A DNA stretch of 29,088 nucleotides from an uncultured Collinsella sp. (GCA_900549185.1 URNM01000009.1:1-29088), one strand, 5' to 3'. Shown: positions 1 through 7,687, numbered from the stretch's first letter. A program made the numbers and translations. The notes: generated by a model not told the origin, from the sequence alone.

Positions 1-1
1 G

Positions 2-1174
2 GGCGACAAGATCATCGCCATCGACTCCCACATCGACACCGTCGGCATCGGCAACATCGAGAACTGGGACTCCGATCCCTATGAGGGCTACGAGACCGAC
101 GAGATCATCTACGGCCGTGGTGGCTCCGACCAGGAGGGTGGCATGGCTTCTGCTACCTACGCTGCCAAGATGATGAAGGACATGGGCCTCATCCCCGAAG
201 GCTACAAGATCATGGTCGTCGGCACCGTCCAGGAAGAGGACTGCGACGGCATGTGCTGGCAGTACATCTACAACAAGGACGGCATTAAGCCCGAGTTCGT
301 CATTTCCACCGAGCCCACCGACGGCGGCATCTATCGCGGTCACCGCGGCCGCATGGAGATCCGTGTCGACGTTCACGGCACCTCCTGCCACGGCTCCGCT
401 CCCGACCGCGGCGACAACGCCATTTACAAGATGGCCGACATCATCGCTGACGTCCGCGCCCTCAACAACAACGGCTGCGACGAGTCGACCGACATCAAGG
501 GTCTCGTCAAGATGCTCGACCCCAAGTACAATCCCGAGCACTTCGAGGATGCCCGCTTCCTGGGCCGCGGCACCTGCACCGTCAGCCAGATCTTCTACAC
601 TAGCCCCAGCCGCTGCGCTGTCGCTGACTCCTGCGCCATCTCCATCGACCGTCGCATGACCGCCGGCGAGACCTGGGAGTCCTGCCTGGACGAGATCCGT
701 AACCTGCCGGCAGCCAAGAAGTACGGCGACGACGTGAAGGTTTCCATGTACATGTACGACCGTCCGTCCTGGACCGGCGAGGTCTACGAGACCGAGGCTT
801 ACTTCCCCACGTGGATCAACAAGGAGACCGCTCCGCACGTCAAGGCCCTCGTCGACGCCCACAAGGCCATGTTCGGTGACGAGCGCATCGGCTGCGAGCC
901 CAGCATGGACAAGCGCACCGGTCGTCCGCTGTGCGACAAGTGGACCTTCTCCACGAACTGCGTCTCCATCCAGGGTCGCTACGGCATCCCCTGCGTGGGC
1001 TTTGGCCCGGGTGCCGAGTCTCAGGCTCACGCTCCCAACGAGGTCACCTACAAGGACGACCTGGTCACCGCTGCCGCCATGTACGTGGCTGCCCTGAACC
1101 TCTACGATCCGAGCAAGGCCGATGGCGATGCCACCGTGTTCCGCGCCGGTCTGACCAACAACAAGATCGATTAG
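2..1174 (+). CDS. ygeY: YgeY-type M20 family hydrolase, 5' end missing
   Basis: This is the C-terminal part of an M20/M28-type zinc hydrolase; its start lies before the window and the frame is open from base 2. Visible motifs fit the M20 fold: DSHIDTVG near the beginning (first metal His/Asp), GRGGSDQEGG (bridging Asp), TVQEEDCDG (catalytic Glu pair) and AHAPNE near the end (late metal His). The family YgeY is known as a selenium-metabolism-linked peptidase-like hydrolase, encoded next to ygeW and hydA and needed with them for anaerobic purine breakdown; its exact substrate is not shown here. Codon use is strongly biased (lysine is almost always AAG, arginine CGC or CGT), like the ribosomal genes in this window, which suggests high expression. 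A plain M20 deacylase or dipeptidase is the alternative; the adjacent ygeW favours YgeY. Confidence 0.87.
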   Translation, partial: GDKIIAIDSHIDTVGIGNIENWDSDPYEGYETDEIIYGRGGSDQEGGMASATYAAKMMKDMGLIPEGYKIMVVGTVQEEDCDGMCWQYIYNKDGIKPEFVISTEPTDGGIYRGHRGRMEIRVDVHGTSCHGSAPDRGDNAIYKMADIIADVRALNNNGCDESTDIKGLVKMLDPKYNPEHFEDARFLGRGTCTVSQIFYTSPSRCAVADSCAISIDRRMTAGETWESCLDEIRNLPAAKKYGDDVKVSMYMYDRPSWTGEVYETEAYFPTWINKETAPHVKALVDAHKAMFGDERIGCEPSMDKRTGRPLCDKWTFSTNCVSIQGRYGIPCVGFGPGAESQAHAPNEVTYKDDLVTAAAMYVAALNLYDPSKADGDATVFRAGLTNNKID

Positions 1175-1197
1175 TCCCATTCCTCGATTTTGTTGAG

Positions 1198-1240
1198 CCG
1201 GGGGCCGCTCGTGTCCCCGGCACCCCCTGTTGACTCGGGG
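1198..1240. other. GC-rich hairpin region between ygeY and ygeW
   Basis: The 201-base gap between the two genes begins with small inverted repeats: CCGGGG (1198-1203) can pair with CCCCGG (1215-1220), and a C-run at 1223-1227 can pair with GGGG at 1237-1240. No T-run follows, so it is not a standard terminator. It may stabilise the 3' end of ygeY mRNA or act as a partial attenuator. TTGACT at 1230-1235 followed after 16 bases by TATCTC (1252-1257) is a weak promoter candidate for ygeW. The rest of the gap up to the ygeW ribosome binding site shows nothing clear. Confidence 0.3.
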
Positions 1241-1375
1241 CCCGCGGTCGTTATCTCCCATGCTTCCTCAACGGTGGCGGGTCCTCGTCATGGTGCTCTG
1301 CATGTTCTAGCCACACGCGCATGCCGGAGCACATCTACTCATTGCGATCGTTTCACCTTTAGAAAGGACATTTCC

Positions 1376-2578
1376 ATGGACGCCAAGTTTACCGAGCTCG
1401 TCGAGCAGCTGAACGGCCTCGATTTTAAGGGCATGTACGGCAGCGACTTCCTGCACACCTGGGACAAGACCACCGATGAGCTCAAGGCTCTCTACATCGT
1501 CGCCGACGCCCTGCGCGAGCTGCGCGAGAACAACGTTTCGTCCAAGATCTTCGACTCGGGCCTGGCCGTCTCCCTGTTCCGCGACAACTCCACCCGTACG
1601 CGCTTCTCCTTCTCTAAGGCCGCCAACCTGCTCGGCCTTGAGCTGCAGGACCTGGACGAGAAGAAGTCCCAGATCGCCCACGGCGAGACCGTCCGCGAGA
1701 CCGCTACCATGATCTCCTTTATGGCCGACGTCATCGGCATCCGCGATGACATGTACATCGGCAAGGGCGACGCCTACATGGCCGAGGTCTCCGAGTCCGT
1801 GCAGCAGGCCTACGAGGACGGCGTTCTGGATCACCGTCCCACGCTCATTTCCCTGCAGTCCGATTCCGACCACCCCACGCAGTCCTCTGCCGACATGCTC
1901 TACCTCATCAACGAGTTTGGCGGTCTTGAGAACCTCAAGGGCAAGAAGGTTGCCGTTACCTGGGCCTATTCGCCCTCTTACGGCAAGCCGCTGTCCTGCC
2001 CGCAGTCGCTGATCAGCCTGCTGCCCCGCTTTGGCATGGACGTCACCCTGGCTCACCCCGAGGGCTACGACCTCATGCCCGAGGTCGTCGAGCGCGCCAA
2101 GGGCTATGCCGCCGAGTCCGGCACCACCTTTAAGCAGGTCAACACCATGGCCGAGGCCTTCGAGGGTGCCGACATCGTGATCCCCAAGAGCTGGGCTCCG
2201 TTTGCCGCCATGGAGAAGCGTACCAACCTGTACGCCGAGGGCGACGACGCCGGCATCGCAGCGCTCGAGAAGGAGCTGCTCGCCCAGAACGCTACGCATC
2301 AGGATTGGTGCTCCACGACCGAGCTCATGGAGAAGACCGCCAACGGCCAGGACACCATCTTTATGCATCCGCTGCCCGCCGACATCTCCGGTGTCTCCTG
2401 CGAGCACGGCGAGGTTAACGCCGACGTCTTCGACATGCACCGCGTGGGCATGTACAAGGAGGCCAGCTACAAGCCGTACGCCATCGCTGCCATGATGTTC
2501 CTGCAGAAGGTTGCCGATCCCGCCGCTACCCTCAAGGCCCTCGACGAGCGCAACACCGCCCGTTGGCTCCAGGCCTAA
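1376..2578 (+). CDS. ygeW: YgeW knotted carbamoyltransferase
   Basis: A 400-residue aspartate/ornithine carbamoyltransferase-superfamily protein. The carbamoyl phosphate loop STRTR is at residues 72-76, HPTQ at 166-169 and HPLP at 331-334, in the family order. Length is about that of E. coli YgeW (near 396) and well above normal OTCases (300-340). YgeW is a knotted transcarbamylase whose physiological acceptor is unsettled; in gut bacteria it belongs to the gene set for anaerobic purine degradation with ygeY and hydA. The start chosen is ATG 1376, preceded by AGAAAGGA; the frame is open further upstream to 1190, but that stretch does not look coding. A clear terminator follows. Codon bias is as strong as in ygeY. 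An ordinary ornithine carbamoyltransferase is unlikely given the length and context. Confidence 0.9.
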   Translation: MDAKFTELVEQLNGLDFKGMYGSDFLHTWDKTTDELKALYIVADALRELRENNVSSKIFDSGLAVSLFRDNSTRTRFSFSKAANLLGLELQDLDEKKSQIAHGETVRETATMISFMADVIGIRDDMYIGKGDAYMAEVSESVQQAYEDGVLDHRPTLISLQSDSDHPTQSSADMLYLINEFGGLENLKGKKVAVTWAYSPSYGKPLSCPQSLISLLPRFGMDVTLAHPEGYDLMPEVVERAKGYAAESGTTFKQVNTMAEAFEGADIVIPKSWAPFAAMEKRTNLYAEGDDAGIAALEKELLAQNATHQDWCSTTELMEKTANGQDTIFMHPLPADISGVSCEHGEVNADVFDMHRVGMYKEASYKPYAIAAMMFLQKVADPAATLKALDERNTARWLQA

Positions 2579-2601
2579 AGCCGGGTTGAGGTAAGCCATG
2601 T

Positions 2602-2641
2602 AAAGGGGGCGCTCTGCCAACCGGCGGGGTGCCCCTTTTTT
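2602..2641 (+). terminator. Rho-independent terminator after ygeW
   Basis: AAAGGGG (2602-2608) pairs with CCCCTTT (2632-2638), and the 3' arm runs into a T-tract ending at 2641. It lies 23 bases after the ygeW stop and separates ygeY-ygeW from mocA-hydA. Confidence 0.85.
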
Positions 2642-2728
2642 GCATCGCGGGCGTGCGGGATAAGCGCTCTCGATGTGGATGCCCGCGGCGCGAGTTATGG
2701 GTACGATGGTTTCAGGGGAGGTATCACC

Positions 2729-3343
2729 ATGAAACTTGGATGCGTCATTATGGCTTCGGGCGAGGGCAAGCGGTTTGGCTCTAACAAGATGCTTGCCGAT
2801 ATCTATGGCGAGCCGCTGATTGCCCGGACCATCGATTCGGTTCCCCGGGGCTTTGACGTCGTGGTTTCGACGCGTTGGCCCGAGGTCGCCCAGATTTGCG
2901 AGGACAAGCATTGCCCGTGCGTGCTGCACGATGGCGAGCTGCGCAGGGATAGCGTCCGCGCGGGCCTTTCATGGGGAGTCGAACGCAACTGGAAAGGCTG
3001 CCTCTTTTTGCCGGGCGACCAGCCGCTTGTGAGCGCGGACTCTTTTGAGGGCATGGTTCGCGCGTTTGATGAGCGTGGCCGCAAGCATCCGGTGCGTCTT
3101 GCGTGCAACGGTGAGCCTTCGAGCCCGGTGCTCTTTCCGGCGGAACTGTTCGATGCACTTATGTGTCTTGAGGGCAAGGACGGCGGGGGCTCGATTCTCA
3201 AAGGTCGCGTCGACGTTGCGCTGGTCGAGGCGCGTGCCTACGAGCTGTGGGACGTCGATACCGTCAAGGGACAGCGACGCATAGCGGAGCATATCGCGGC
3301 CTGCTCGTATTTTGATCGCGTGGCCAACTGTATTAATCAATAA
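2729..3343 (+). CDS. mocA: MocA-type molybdenum cofactor cytidylyltransferase
   Basis: A 204-residue nucleotidyltransferase of the MocA/MobA fold. Residues 8-20 (MASGEGKRFGSNK) are the NTP-binding loop, a variant of LAAGxGxRMG, and FLPGDQPLV near residue 97 carries the conserved metal-binding Asp. The family transfers CMP (MocA) or a related nucleotide to molybdopterin-Mo, making the dinucleotide cofactor of xanthine dehydrogenase-type hydroxylases in the cytoplasm. This copy probably belongs to the YgfJ-like branch found with selenium-dependent molybdenum hydroxylases, because yqeC, yqeB and xdhC lie just downstream. ATG 2729 is preceded by GGGGAGG; the frame stays open upstream to 2675 without a better start. 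hydA begins 8 bases after its stop, so the two are likely co-transcribed. Lysine AAA codons are used, unlike in ygeY and ygeW. Confidence 0.85.
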   Translation: MKLGCVIMASGEGKRFGSNKMLADIYGEPLIARTIDSVPRGFDVVVSTRWPEVAQICEDKHCPCVLHDGELRRDSVRAGLSWGVERNWKGCLFLPGDQPLVSADSFEGMVRAFDERGRKHPVRLACNGEPSSPVLFPAELFDALMCLEGKDGGGSILKGRVDVALVEARAYELWDVDTVKGQRRIAEHIAACSYFDRVANCINQ

Positions 3344-3351
3344 GGAGCAAC

Positions 3352-4719
3352 ATGATCATCATCAAAAACGGCGCGCTCGTGACGCCCCAGGGGCTTCGCC
3401 GCGCCGATCTTGCCATGGAGGGCGACAAGATTGTGCGGATTGCCGCGGCGATTGAGCCGGGCGCGGGCGATACCGTCGAGGATGCCGCGGGCTGTTGGGT
3501 GTTTCCCGGCTTTATCGACGGCCACACGCACATGCAGTGCTGGACCGGCATGGATTGGACGGCAGATAGCTTTGAGACCGGTACGCGTGCGGCTGCCTGC
3601 GGCGGCACGACGACCATCGTGGACTACGCGACGGCCGATCGCGGCGTGACCATGCCCGATGCCTTGGCCGAGTGGCATTGCCGCGCCGACGGAACCTGCA
3701 CGGCTAACTACGCCTTTCATATGGCACTCGCCGAGTGGAACGAGCGCAACCGCGCCGATCTTTCGGCCATGCGCGAGGCGGGCGTATCGTCGTTCAAGAC
3801 CTACTTTGCCTACGATCATCTGCGCCTGGACGATGCCGAGACGCTCGAGGTGCTCGAGGAGCTCAAGCGTATTGGCGGCATACTGTGCGTGCATTGCGAG
3901 AACGGTACGCTGGTGAATGAGCTGCAGAAGCGCGTGTTTGAGCAGGGTATCCACGGGCCTGAGGGCCATGCGCTCAGCCGTCCGGACGTGTGTGAGGCCG
4001 AGGCCGTGAGCCGCCTGCTGTATCTGGCTCACTTGGCCGGGGACGCTCCGGTCAACGTGGTACACCTTTCGACCAAGCTGGGGCTCGAGGCCATTCGCGC
4101 TGCCAAGGCGCGCGGGCAGAAGAACATTTATGTCGAGACCTGCCCTCAGTATCTGATGCTCGACGACACCTGCTATCTGGAGCAGGGCGAGGACGGCTTT
4201 GCGGGTGCCAAGTATGTGATGAGCCCGCCGCTGCGCCGTGCGGGTGACCGTGCGGCACTGCGTGAGGCGCTTGTGGCCGGCGAGATCGATACGATTGCGA
4301 CCGACCACTGCAGCTTTAACCTGCACGGGCAAAAGGACCGCGGGCGCGACGACTTCCGCGCGATTCCCAACGGCGGGCCCGGCGTGGAGCATCGTCCCGT
4401 CGCGATTGCCACGAGCTTTGAGGGACAGCTGGGACCCGAGGATCTGTGCCGTTTGATGAGCGAGAACCCGGCGCGCGTGTTTGGCATGTACCCGCGCAAG
4501 GGCTGTCTTGCCGAGGGTGCCGATGCCGACGTGTGCGTGTGGGATCCTTGCGCGCGTTGGACGATCAGCGCCGCGACGCAGCATCAGGCCGTGGACTACA
4601 CGCCGCTCGAGAGCTTTGAGGCACATGGCCGCGCCAAGGCCGTGTTTGTGAACGGCGTGCTGGTGGCGCGCGATGGCGAGCCCACCGGAGCCCAACCCGG
4701 CCGCTACGTGCCCCGCTAG
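3352..4719 (+). CDS. hydA: Dihydropyrimidinase/hydantoinase-like amidohydrolase
   Basis: A 455-residue cyclic amidohydrolase with a complete dinuclear metal site: GHTH (His58, His60), a Lys that can be carbamylated in SSFKTYF (Lys149), HCENG (His181), VVHLS (His238) and ATDHC (Asp318). Members open cyclic ureides such as dihydropyrimidines and hydantoins. In this context (ygeY, ygeW, selenium-molybdenum maturation genes) it matches the HyuA/HydA partner of anaerobic purine breakdown, so its natural substrate may be a purine-derived ring such as allantoin or a hydantoin; this is inferred. The start ATG 3352 has the ribosome binding site TAAGGAG, which overlaps the mocA stop codon. Allantoinase or dihydroorotase are alternative family assignments, but the length and position favour dihydropyrimidinase. 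Confidence 0.88.
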   Translation: MIIIKNGALVTPQGLRRADLAMEGDKIVRIAAAIEPGAGDTVEDAAGCWVFPGFIDGHTHMQCWTGMDWTADSFETGTRAAACGGTTTIVDYATADRGVTMPDALAEWHCRADGTCTANYAFHMALAEWNERNRADLSAMREAGVSSFKTYFAYDHLRLDDAETLEVLEELKRIGGILCVHCENGTLVNELQKRVFEQGIHGPEGHALSRPDVCEAEAVSRLLYLAHLAGDAPVNVVHLSTKLGLEAIRAAKARGQKNIYVETCPQYLMLDDTCYLEQGEDGFAGAKYVMSPPLRRAGDRAALREALVAGEIDTIATDHCSFNLHGQKDRGRDDFRAIPNGGPGVEHRPVAIATSFEGQLGPEDLCRLMSENPARVFGMYPRKGCLAEGADADVCVWDPCARWTISAATQHQAVDYTPLESFEAHGRAKAVFVNGVLVARDGEPTGAQPGRYVPR

Positions 4720-4744
4720 CAGCAAAGATGCCGTGTCCCCTCCG

Positions 4745-4813
4745 CAGTTGCGGTGAAATACGGACTGTTTGCGGCCGTTTGGCGGCCAAACAGTCCGTAT
4801 TTCACCGCAACTG
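4745..4813. repeat. Perfect 27-bp-arm palindrome, copy A
   Basis: The arm 4745-4771 (starting CAGTTGCGGTGAAATACGG) is an exact inverse of 4787-4813, with a short GC-rich middle (GCC, GTTT, GGC) that can itself pair. A nearly identical element lies at 7531-7597 after xdhC. It falls between the convergent ends of hydA (plus) and yqeC (minus), so as RNA it could serve as a bidirectional transcript end, although there is no T-run. It resembles a dispersed REP-like or miniature mobile element. Confidence 0.9.
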
Positions 4814-4828
4814 AGGAGATGGGGCCGG

Positions 4829-5563
4829 CTACTTGAGGCTGCCGGCGACGACAGGGCGGTCGAGAGCTGCCTCGAAGCGGTCGGCTATCGTGGGGTCGCT
4901 GAGCGTGTCGACTTGGTTGAGCATGACGCGTGCGGTGCTGAGTTTAAGCGCCTGCATCTCGGAATTGAGCACCTGGGCGACGCGCTCGGGCGTGGCGATG
5001 TCGGTGAGCTCGCAGCCGCAACGCTCGCAAAAGAGCTCAGGGCGGTGGACGGCTTCGTTGATGGGCTTGCTGAGTCCCGAGGCTCCGACGAGCCAGATGA
5101 CGTTGGCCGTGCCGGCGGGAATTACCGGCTCCCAGGCGGCATGCGCCTTGAGCGGGAGTCGCTTGCTGCCATCTGCCTCGGCCAACACATAGTCAAAGCG
5201 CTGCGCCAGCTCGTTGAGCGGCTCGGCGGGGGCGGAGAGCTTGCCTGTCTCCGGGTCCAAAACACCCGCCTGGCAGATACTTCCGCGGCTCATGCCCGCG
5301 CATGCCTCGCAGGTGCAGCCGGGAACATGCGGGGTCCCCGGCTTCCAAGGCGCGGCGTCCAGGCGACGGCTCGACCCGTCCCATGGCACGCCGGCGACGG
5401 GAAACATGTGCGTGGTGGTGCAGAGGAGCACGCGGCCGCCAGCGCGCATAAGCTCAAGGCCGAGCGTCTTCAGCAATGTCGACTTACCGCCACTGCCGAT
5501 AATTGCGGTAATGCCCGGCTCGATCTTGAGCGCGGAGGCAAGATTGCCGCTAACCGTTTCCAT
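4829..5563 (-). CDS. yqeC: YqeC selenium cofactor biosynthesis protein
   Basis: A 244-residue predicted ATP-binding protein. A Walker A-like loop GSGGKST lies at residues 23-29, and the sequence opens with a short strand typical of P-loop proteins. The family YqeC is a conserved companion of selenium-dependent molybdenum hydroxylases and is thought to help place the labile selenium atom in the cofactor; the reaction has not been settled. Two small cysteine groups stand out: CTCEAC with another Cys nine residues on (Cys83, 85, 88, 97), and CERCGC further along. They could bind a metal or carry selenium/sulfur, which is inference. It is transcribed away from yqeB with a 102-base divergent promoter region. 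The start ATG at 5563 has a modest ribosome binding site (GGCGGTGAA). Confidence 0.85.
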   Translation of the reverse strand: METVSGNLASALKIEPGITAIIGSGGKSTLLKTLGLELMRAGGRVLLCTTTHMFPVAGVPWDGSSRRLDAAPWKPGTPHVPGCTCEACAGMSRGSICQAGVLDPETGKLSAPAEPLNELAQRFDYVLAEADGSKRLPLKAHAAWEPVIPAGTANVIWLVGASGLSKPINEAVHRPELFCERCGCELTDIATPERVAQVLNSEMQALKLSTARVMLNQVDTLSDPTIADRFEAALDRPVVAGSLK

Positions 5564-5576
5564 CTGTTCACCGCCG

Positions 5577-5605
5577 TATAATACTGTGATAATAAATAAT
5601 CATCA
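5577..5605. promoter_or_regulatory. Divergent yqeC/yqeB promoter and possible operator
   Basis: The 102-base gap between yqeC and yqeB contains TATAAT (5577-5582), a perfect -10 for yqeB. The overlapping complement TATTAT (5583-5578) could serve yqeC. No good -35 hexamer is visible for either. Just downstream is an imperfect dyad, TGATAATAAATAATCATCA (5587-5605), with arms matching at 6 of 7 positions. It is AT-rich in a GC-rich region and could bind a regulator that blocks transcription both ways. Confidence 0.5.
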
Positions 5606-5665
5606 GAGTAGCGGTCGAACCGCTTTTGCTCTGCTCAAACCGTAGCACAGGGAGGTGCCCCCGGA

Positions 5666-6460
5666 ATGCTCGTTTATGTTCGCGGCGCCGGCGATATCGC
5701 CACGGGCGTCGCTGCCCGTTTGGTGCGCGCCGGCGTGTCGGTCGTTATGGCCGATATCGCGGTTCCCACGTGCATCCGCCGCACAATCAGTTTTTGCGAG
5801 GCCATTCGCCTGGGCGAGGTCGAGGTCGAAGGCATTCGCGCTCGCTTGGCACTGACGCCGGCTGAGGCGCTCGAGATTACCCAAGCGGGGGATGTTGCCG
5901 TCGTGGTGGACCCTCAGGCCAAGATGCTTGATGAGCTTAAACCCGCGGCTGTGGTTGACGCGATTTTGGCTAAGCGCAACCTGGGCACCACGCGCGACAT
6001 GGCGCCTGTCGTCATCGCCGTGGGGCCGGGCTTTACCGCGCCGGTTGACTGTGACGCCGTGGTCGAGACCATGCGCGGGCATTTTCTCGGCCGTGTCATT
6101 ACCCAAGGTTCGCCGCAGCCCAACACGGGTGTGCCGGGCATTATCGCTGGCTATGGCAAGGAGCGCGTTATCCACAGCCCCGCCGACGGCGTGTTTCGGT
6201 CCGACCGCGCAATCGGCGACATCGTGAGTGCCGGCGACGTGATTGGCTACGCGGGCGATACGCCCATGTGCACGCAGATCGATGGCTGTCTGCGCGGGCT
6301 TTTGGCGAACGGCGTGCAGGTGACTGAGGGCTTTAAATGTGCCGATGTCGATCCGCGTGGCGATGCCAGCTATATCAACTACATTTCGGACAAGGCGACG
6401 TCGGTCGGCGGCGGTGTGCTCGAGGCACTCGCTATGCTCACCGATGTCTTTAGAGGATAG
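5666..6460 (+). CDS. yqeB: YqeB selenium-dependent molybdenum hydroxylase maturation protein
   Basis: A 264-residue protein starting with a Rossmann-like motif RGAGDIATG (residues 6-14). A later stretch, VVIAVGPGFTAP, QGSPQPNTG and HSPADG, is characteristic of the EF2563/YqeB family. These proteins are encoded with YqeC and XdhC-like partners near selenium-dependent molybdenum hydroxylases and are required for their maturation; the exact step (selenium insertion or cofactor handling) is unknown. The start ATG 5666 has a strong ribosome binding site, AGGGAGGTG. xdhC begins 9 bases after its stop, so the two form an operon, driven by the TATAAT-containing divergent region upstream. No transmembrane segment is visible; it is likely cytoplasmic. 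Confidence 0.9.
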   Translation: MLVYVRGAGDIATGVAARLVRAGVSVVMADIAVPTCIRRTISFCEAIRLGEVEVEGIRARLALTPAEALEITQAGDVAVVVDPQAKMLDELKPAAVVDAILAKRNLGTTRDMAPVVIAVGPGFTAPVDCDAVVETMRGHFLGRVITQGSPQPNTGVPGIIAGYGKERVIHSPADGVFRSDRAIGDIVSAGDVIGYAGDTPMCTQIDGCLRGLLANGVQVTEGFKCADVDPRGDASYINYISDKATSVGGGVLEALAMLTDVFRG

Positions 6461-6469
6461 AAGGCGGCA

Positions 6470-7513
6470 ATGGAAAAGCTCGATGTGGTGAATGCTGCGC
6501 TTGGCGCTCTGCGTGCTGGCGAGACGTGCGAGCTGGTGGTAGTGGCCGGTACGGCGGGGTCGTCGCCGCGCGGCGTGGGCGCCTGGATGGCCGTCTTTGC
6601 CGATGGCAGCCAAGTGGGCACCATCGGCGGCGGCAAGATTGAGCTCTTTGCGCTGGACGAGGCGCGCGAGCTGCTGGGCGCGGGACAGTCGCGTCTGGTC
6701 CGCTACACCATGGGCGGCGAGAACTCCGATACCGGCATGATCTGCGGCGGAGCCATCTGCCTGTGCTACCTGCATCTGGATGCGACTCAGGCATCGTTGT
6801 TCCAAGAAATTACCGACGTCTTGGCCTATCGGCGCATCGGCGACTTCGTCATCGACTTTGAGCCGTTTATCGCGAGCGCACTCGAGGGCGATGTGGCCGA
6901 GTACCATGGCGAGGAATCGCGCCGCACCATTGCGGGCTGCCCCGGGCTTTCGCTGGTGGAGGAGGGGGGTAAGGTCACCTACACCAACGCCGCCTCCGAG
7001 ATTCCCCCGGCGCACATCGAGACGCTCTGCCCCGAGGGCCTGACCTATATCTTTGGCTGCGGACACGTGGGCGCCGCGACGGCGCGGGTGCTCACGGCGG
7101 CGGGCTTTGCCGTCGTAGCGTGCGACGACCGCCCCGGCACGCTGACCCCCGAATGGGCGCCCGGTGTCTACGACCGTCGTCTGGTCGACTACAAGAATCT
7201 GAGCAAGCAGTGCCCCATCGGCCCGCGCGACCTGGTAGTCGTCGCCACGGCGGGTCACAAGTCCGATATCGACGTGGTGATTCAGGCCATGCGCGCCAAG
7301 CCTGCCTACCTAGGCTGCCTGGGATCGCGTCGCAAGACGGCCTTTGTGCGCGCTCGCCTGGAGCAGGAGGGCTTTACGCAGGAGCAGATCGACGAGCTAC
7401 ACCTGCCGATCGGCGTCGCCATCGAGGCCGAGGATCCCGGGGAGATCGCCATCTCCATCGCCGCCGAGATGATCCACCTGCGCCGCACCAAACTCGTCCC
7501 CCGCAAGCGCTAA
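6470..7513 (+). CDS. xdhC: XdhC/CoxI family molybdenum hydroxylase maturation protein
   Basis: A 347-residue XdhC/CoxI-type protein. The N-terminal domain carries GTAGSSPRGVG (residues 27-37) and GTIGGGKIE (50-58). A C-terminal Rossmann domain starts at FGCGHVG (from residue 195), followed by CDDRPG and GCLGSRRK. XdhC proteins bind the molybdenum cofactor, help add its terminal sulfido (here possibly selenido) ligand and deliver it to xanthine dehydrogenase-type apoenzymes. Close spacing to yqeB (9 bases) and the nearby mocA and yqeC point to a selenium-dependent hydroxylase as client, located outside the window. The ribosome binding site before ATG 6470 is AGAAGG. Palindrome copy B begins 17 bases after its stop. 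Confidence 0.9.
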   Translation: MEKLDVVNAALGALRAGETCELVVVAGTAGSSPRGVGAWMAVFADGSQVGTIGGGKIELFALDEARELLGAGQSRLVRYTMGGENSDTGMICGGAICLCYLHLDATQASLFQEITDVLAYRRIGDFVIDFEPFIASALEGDVAEYHGEESRRTIAGCPGLSLVEEGGKVTYTNAASEIPPAHIETLCPEGLTYIFGCGHVGAATARVLTAAGFAVVACDDRPGTLTPEWAPGVYDRRLVDYKNLSKQCPIGPRDLVVVATAGHKSDIDVVIQAMRAKPAYLGCLGSRRKTAFVRARLEQEGFTQEQIDELHLPIGVAIEAEDPGEIAISIAAEMIHLRRTKLVPRKR

Positions 7514-7530
7514 TCGCATCCCCATCAATA

Positions 7531-7597
7531 AGTTGCGGTGAAATAGGGACTGTTTAAGCCTGTTAAGCCGTCAAACAGTCTCTATTTCACCGCAACT
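7531..7597. repeat. Palindrome with 25-bp arms, copy B
   Basis: Arm 7531-7555 (AGTTGCGGTGAAATAGGGAC and on) is the inverse of 7573-7597 with a single mismatch, which would be a G-U pair in RNA. It matches copy A (4745-4813) at 24 of 25 arm positions, while the central loop differs and holds a tandem TTAAGCC. It sits between xdhC and the rplE promoter region and, with copy A, brackets yqeC-yqeB-xdhC. Confidence 0.9.
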
Positions 7598-7658
7598 GCT
7601 GTTTGGGACCCATTTGTGCGGGGGAGTTGTGGAGTTGTGCAGGCAGACGAGGTTTTTC

Positions 7659-7687
7659 TGGAAATACGTACCCAATGCGCGTATAGT
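7659..7687 (+). promoter_or_regulatory. Candidate promoter for the rplE-led ribosomal operon
   Basis: TGGAAA (7659-7664) and TATAGT (7682-7687) are separated by 17 bases, 138 bases before rplE. A leader of about 130 bases follows, with an imperfect hairpin near 7771-7801 (GGCACGAGG against CCCCGTGCT, enclosing CGTGGCCACG). A new promoter would be needed here because the normal upstream ribosomal genes are absent. Confidence 0.45.

Noticed and set aside
1307..2929. 540-codon open frame antisense to ygeW
   Set aside because: It spans two genes and a terminator on the other strand; such long antisense frames are expected from GC-rich codon bias.
4769..5581. 270-codon open frame on the plus strand opposite yqeC
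   Set aside because: It starts inside the palindrome and has no recognisable protein features; yqeC on the minus strand has clear motifs.
5603..7258. 551-codon minus-strand frame opposite yqeB and xdhC
   Set aside because: His/Arg/Ala-rich shadow of two genes with good motifs and ribosome binding sites on the plus strand.
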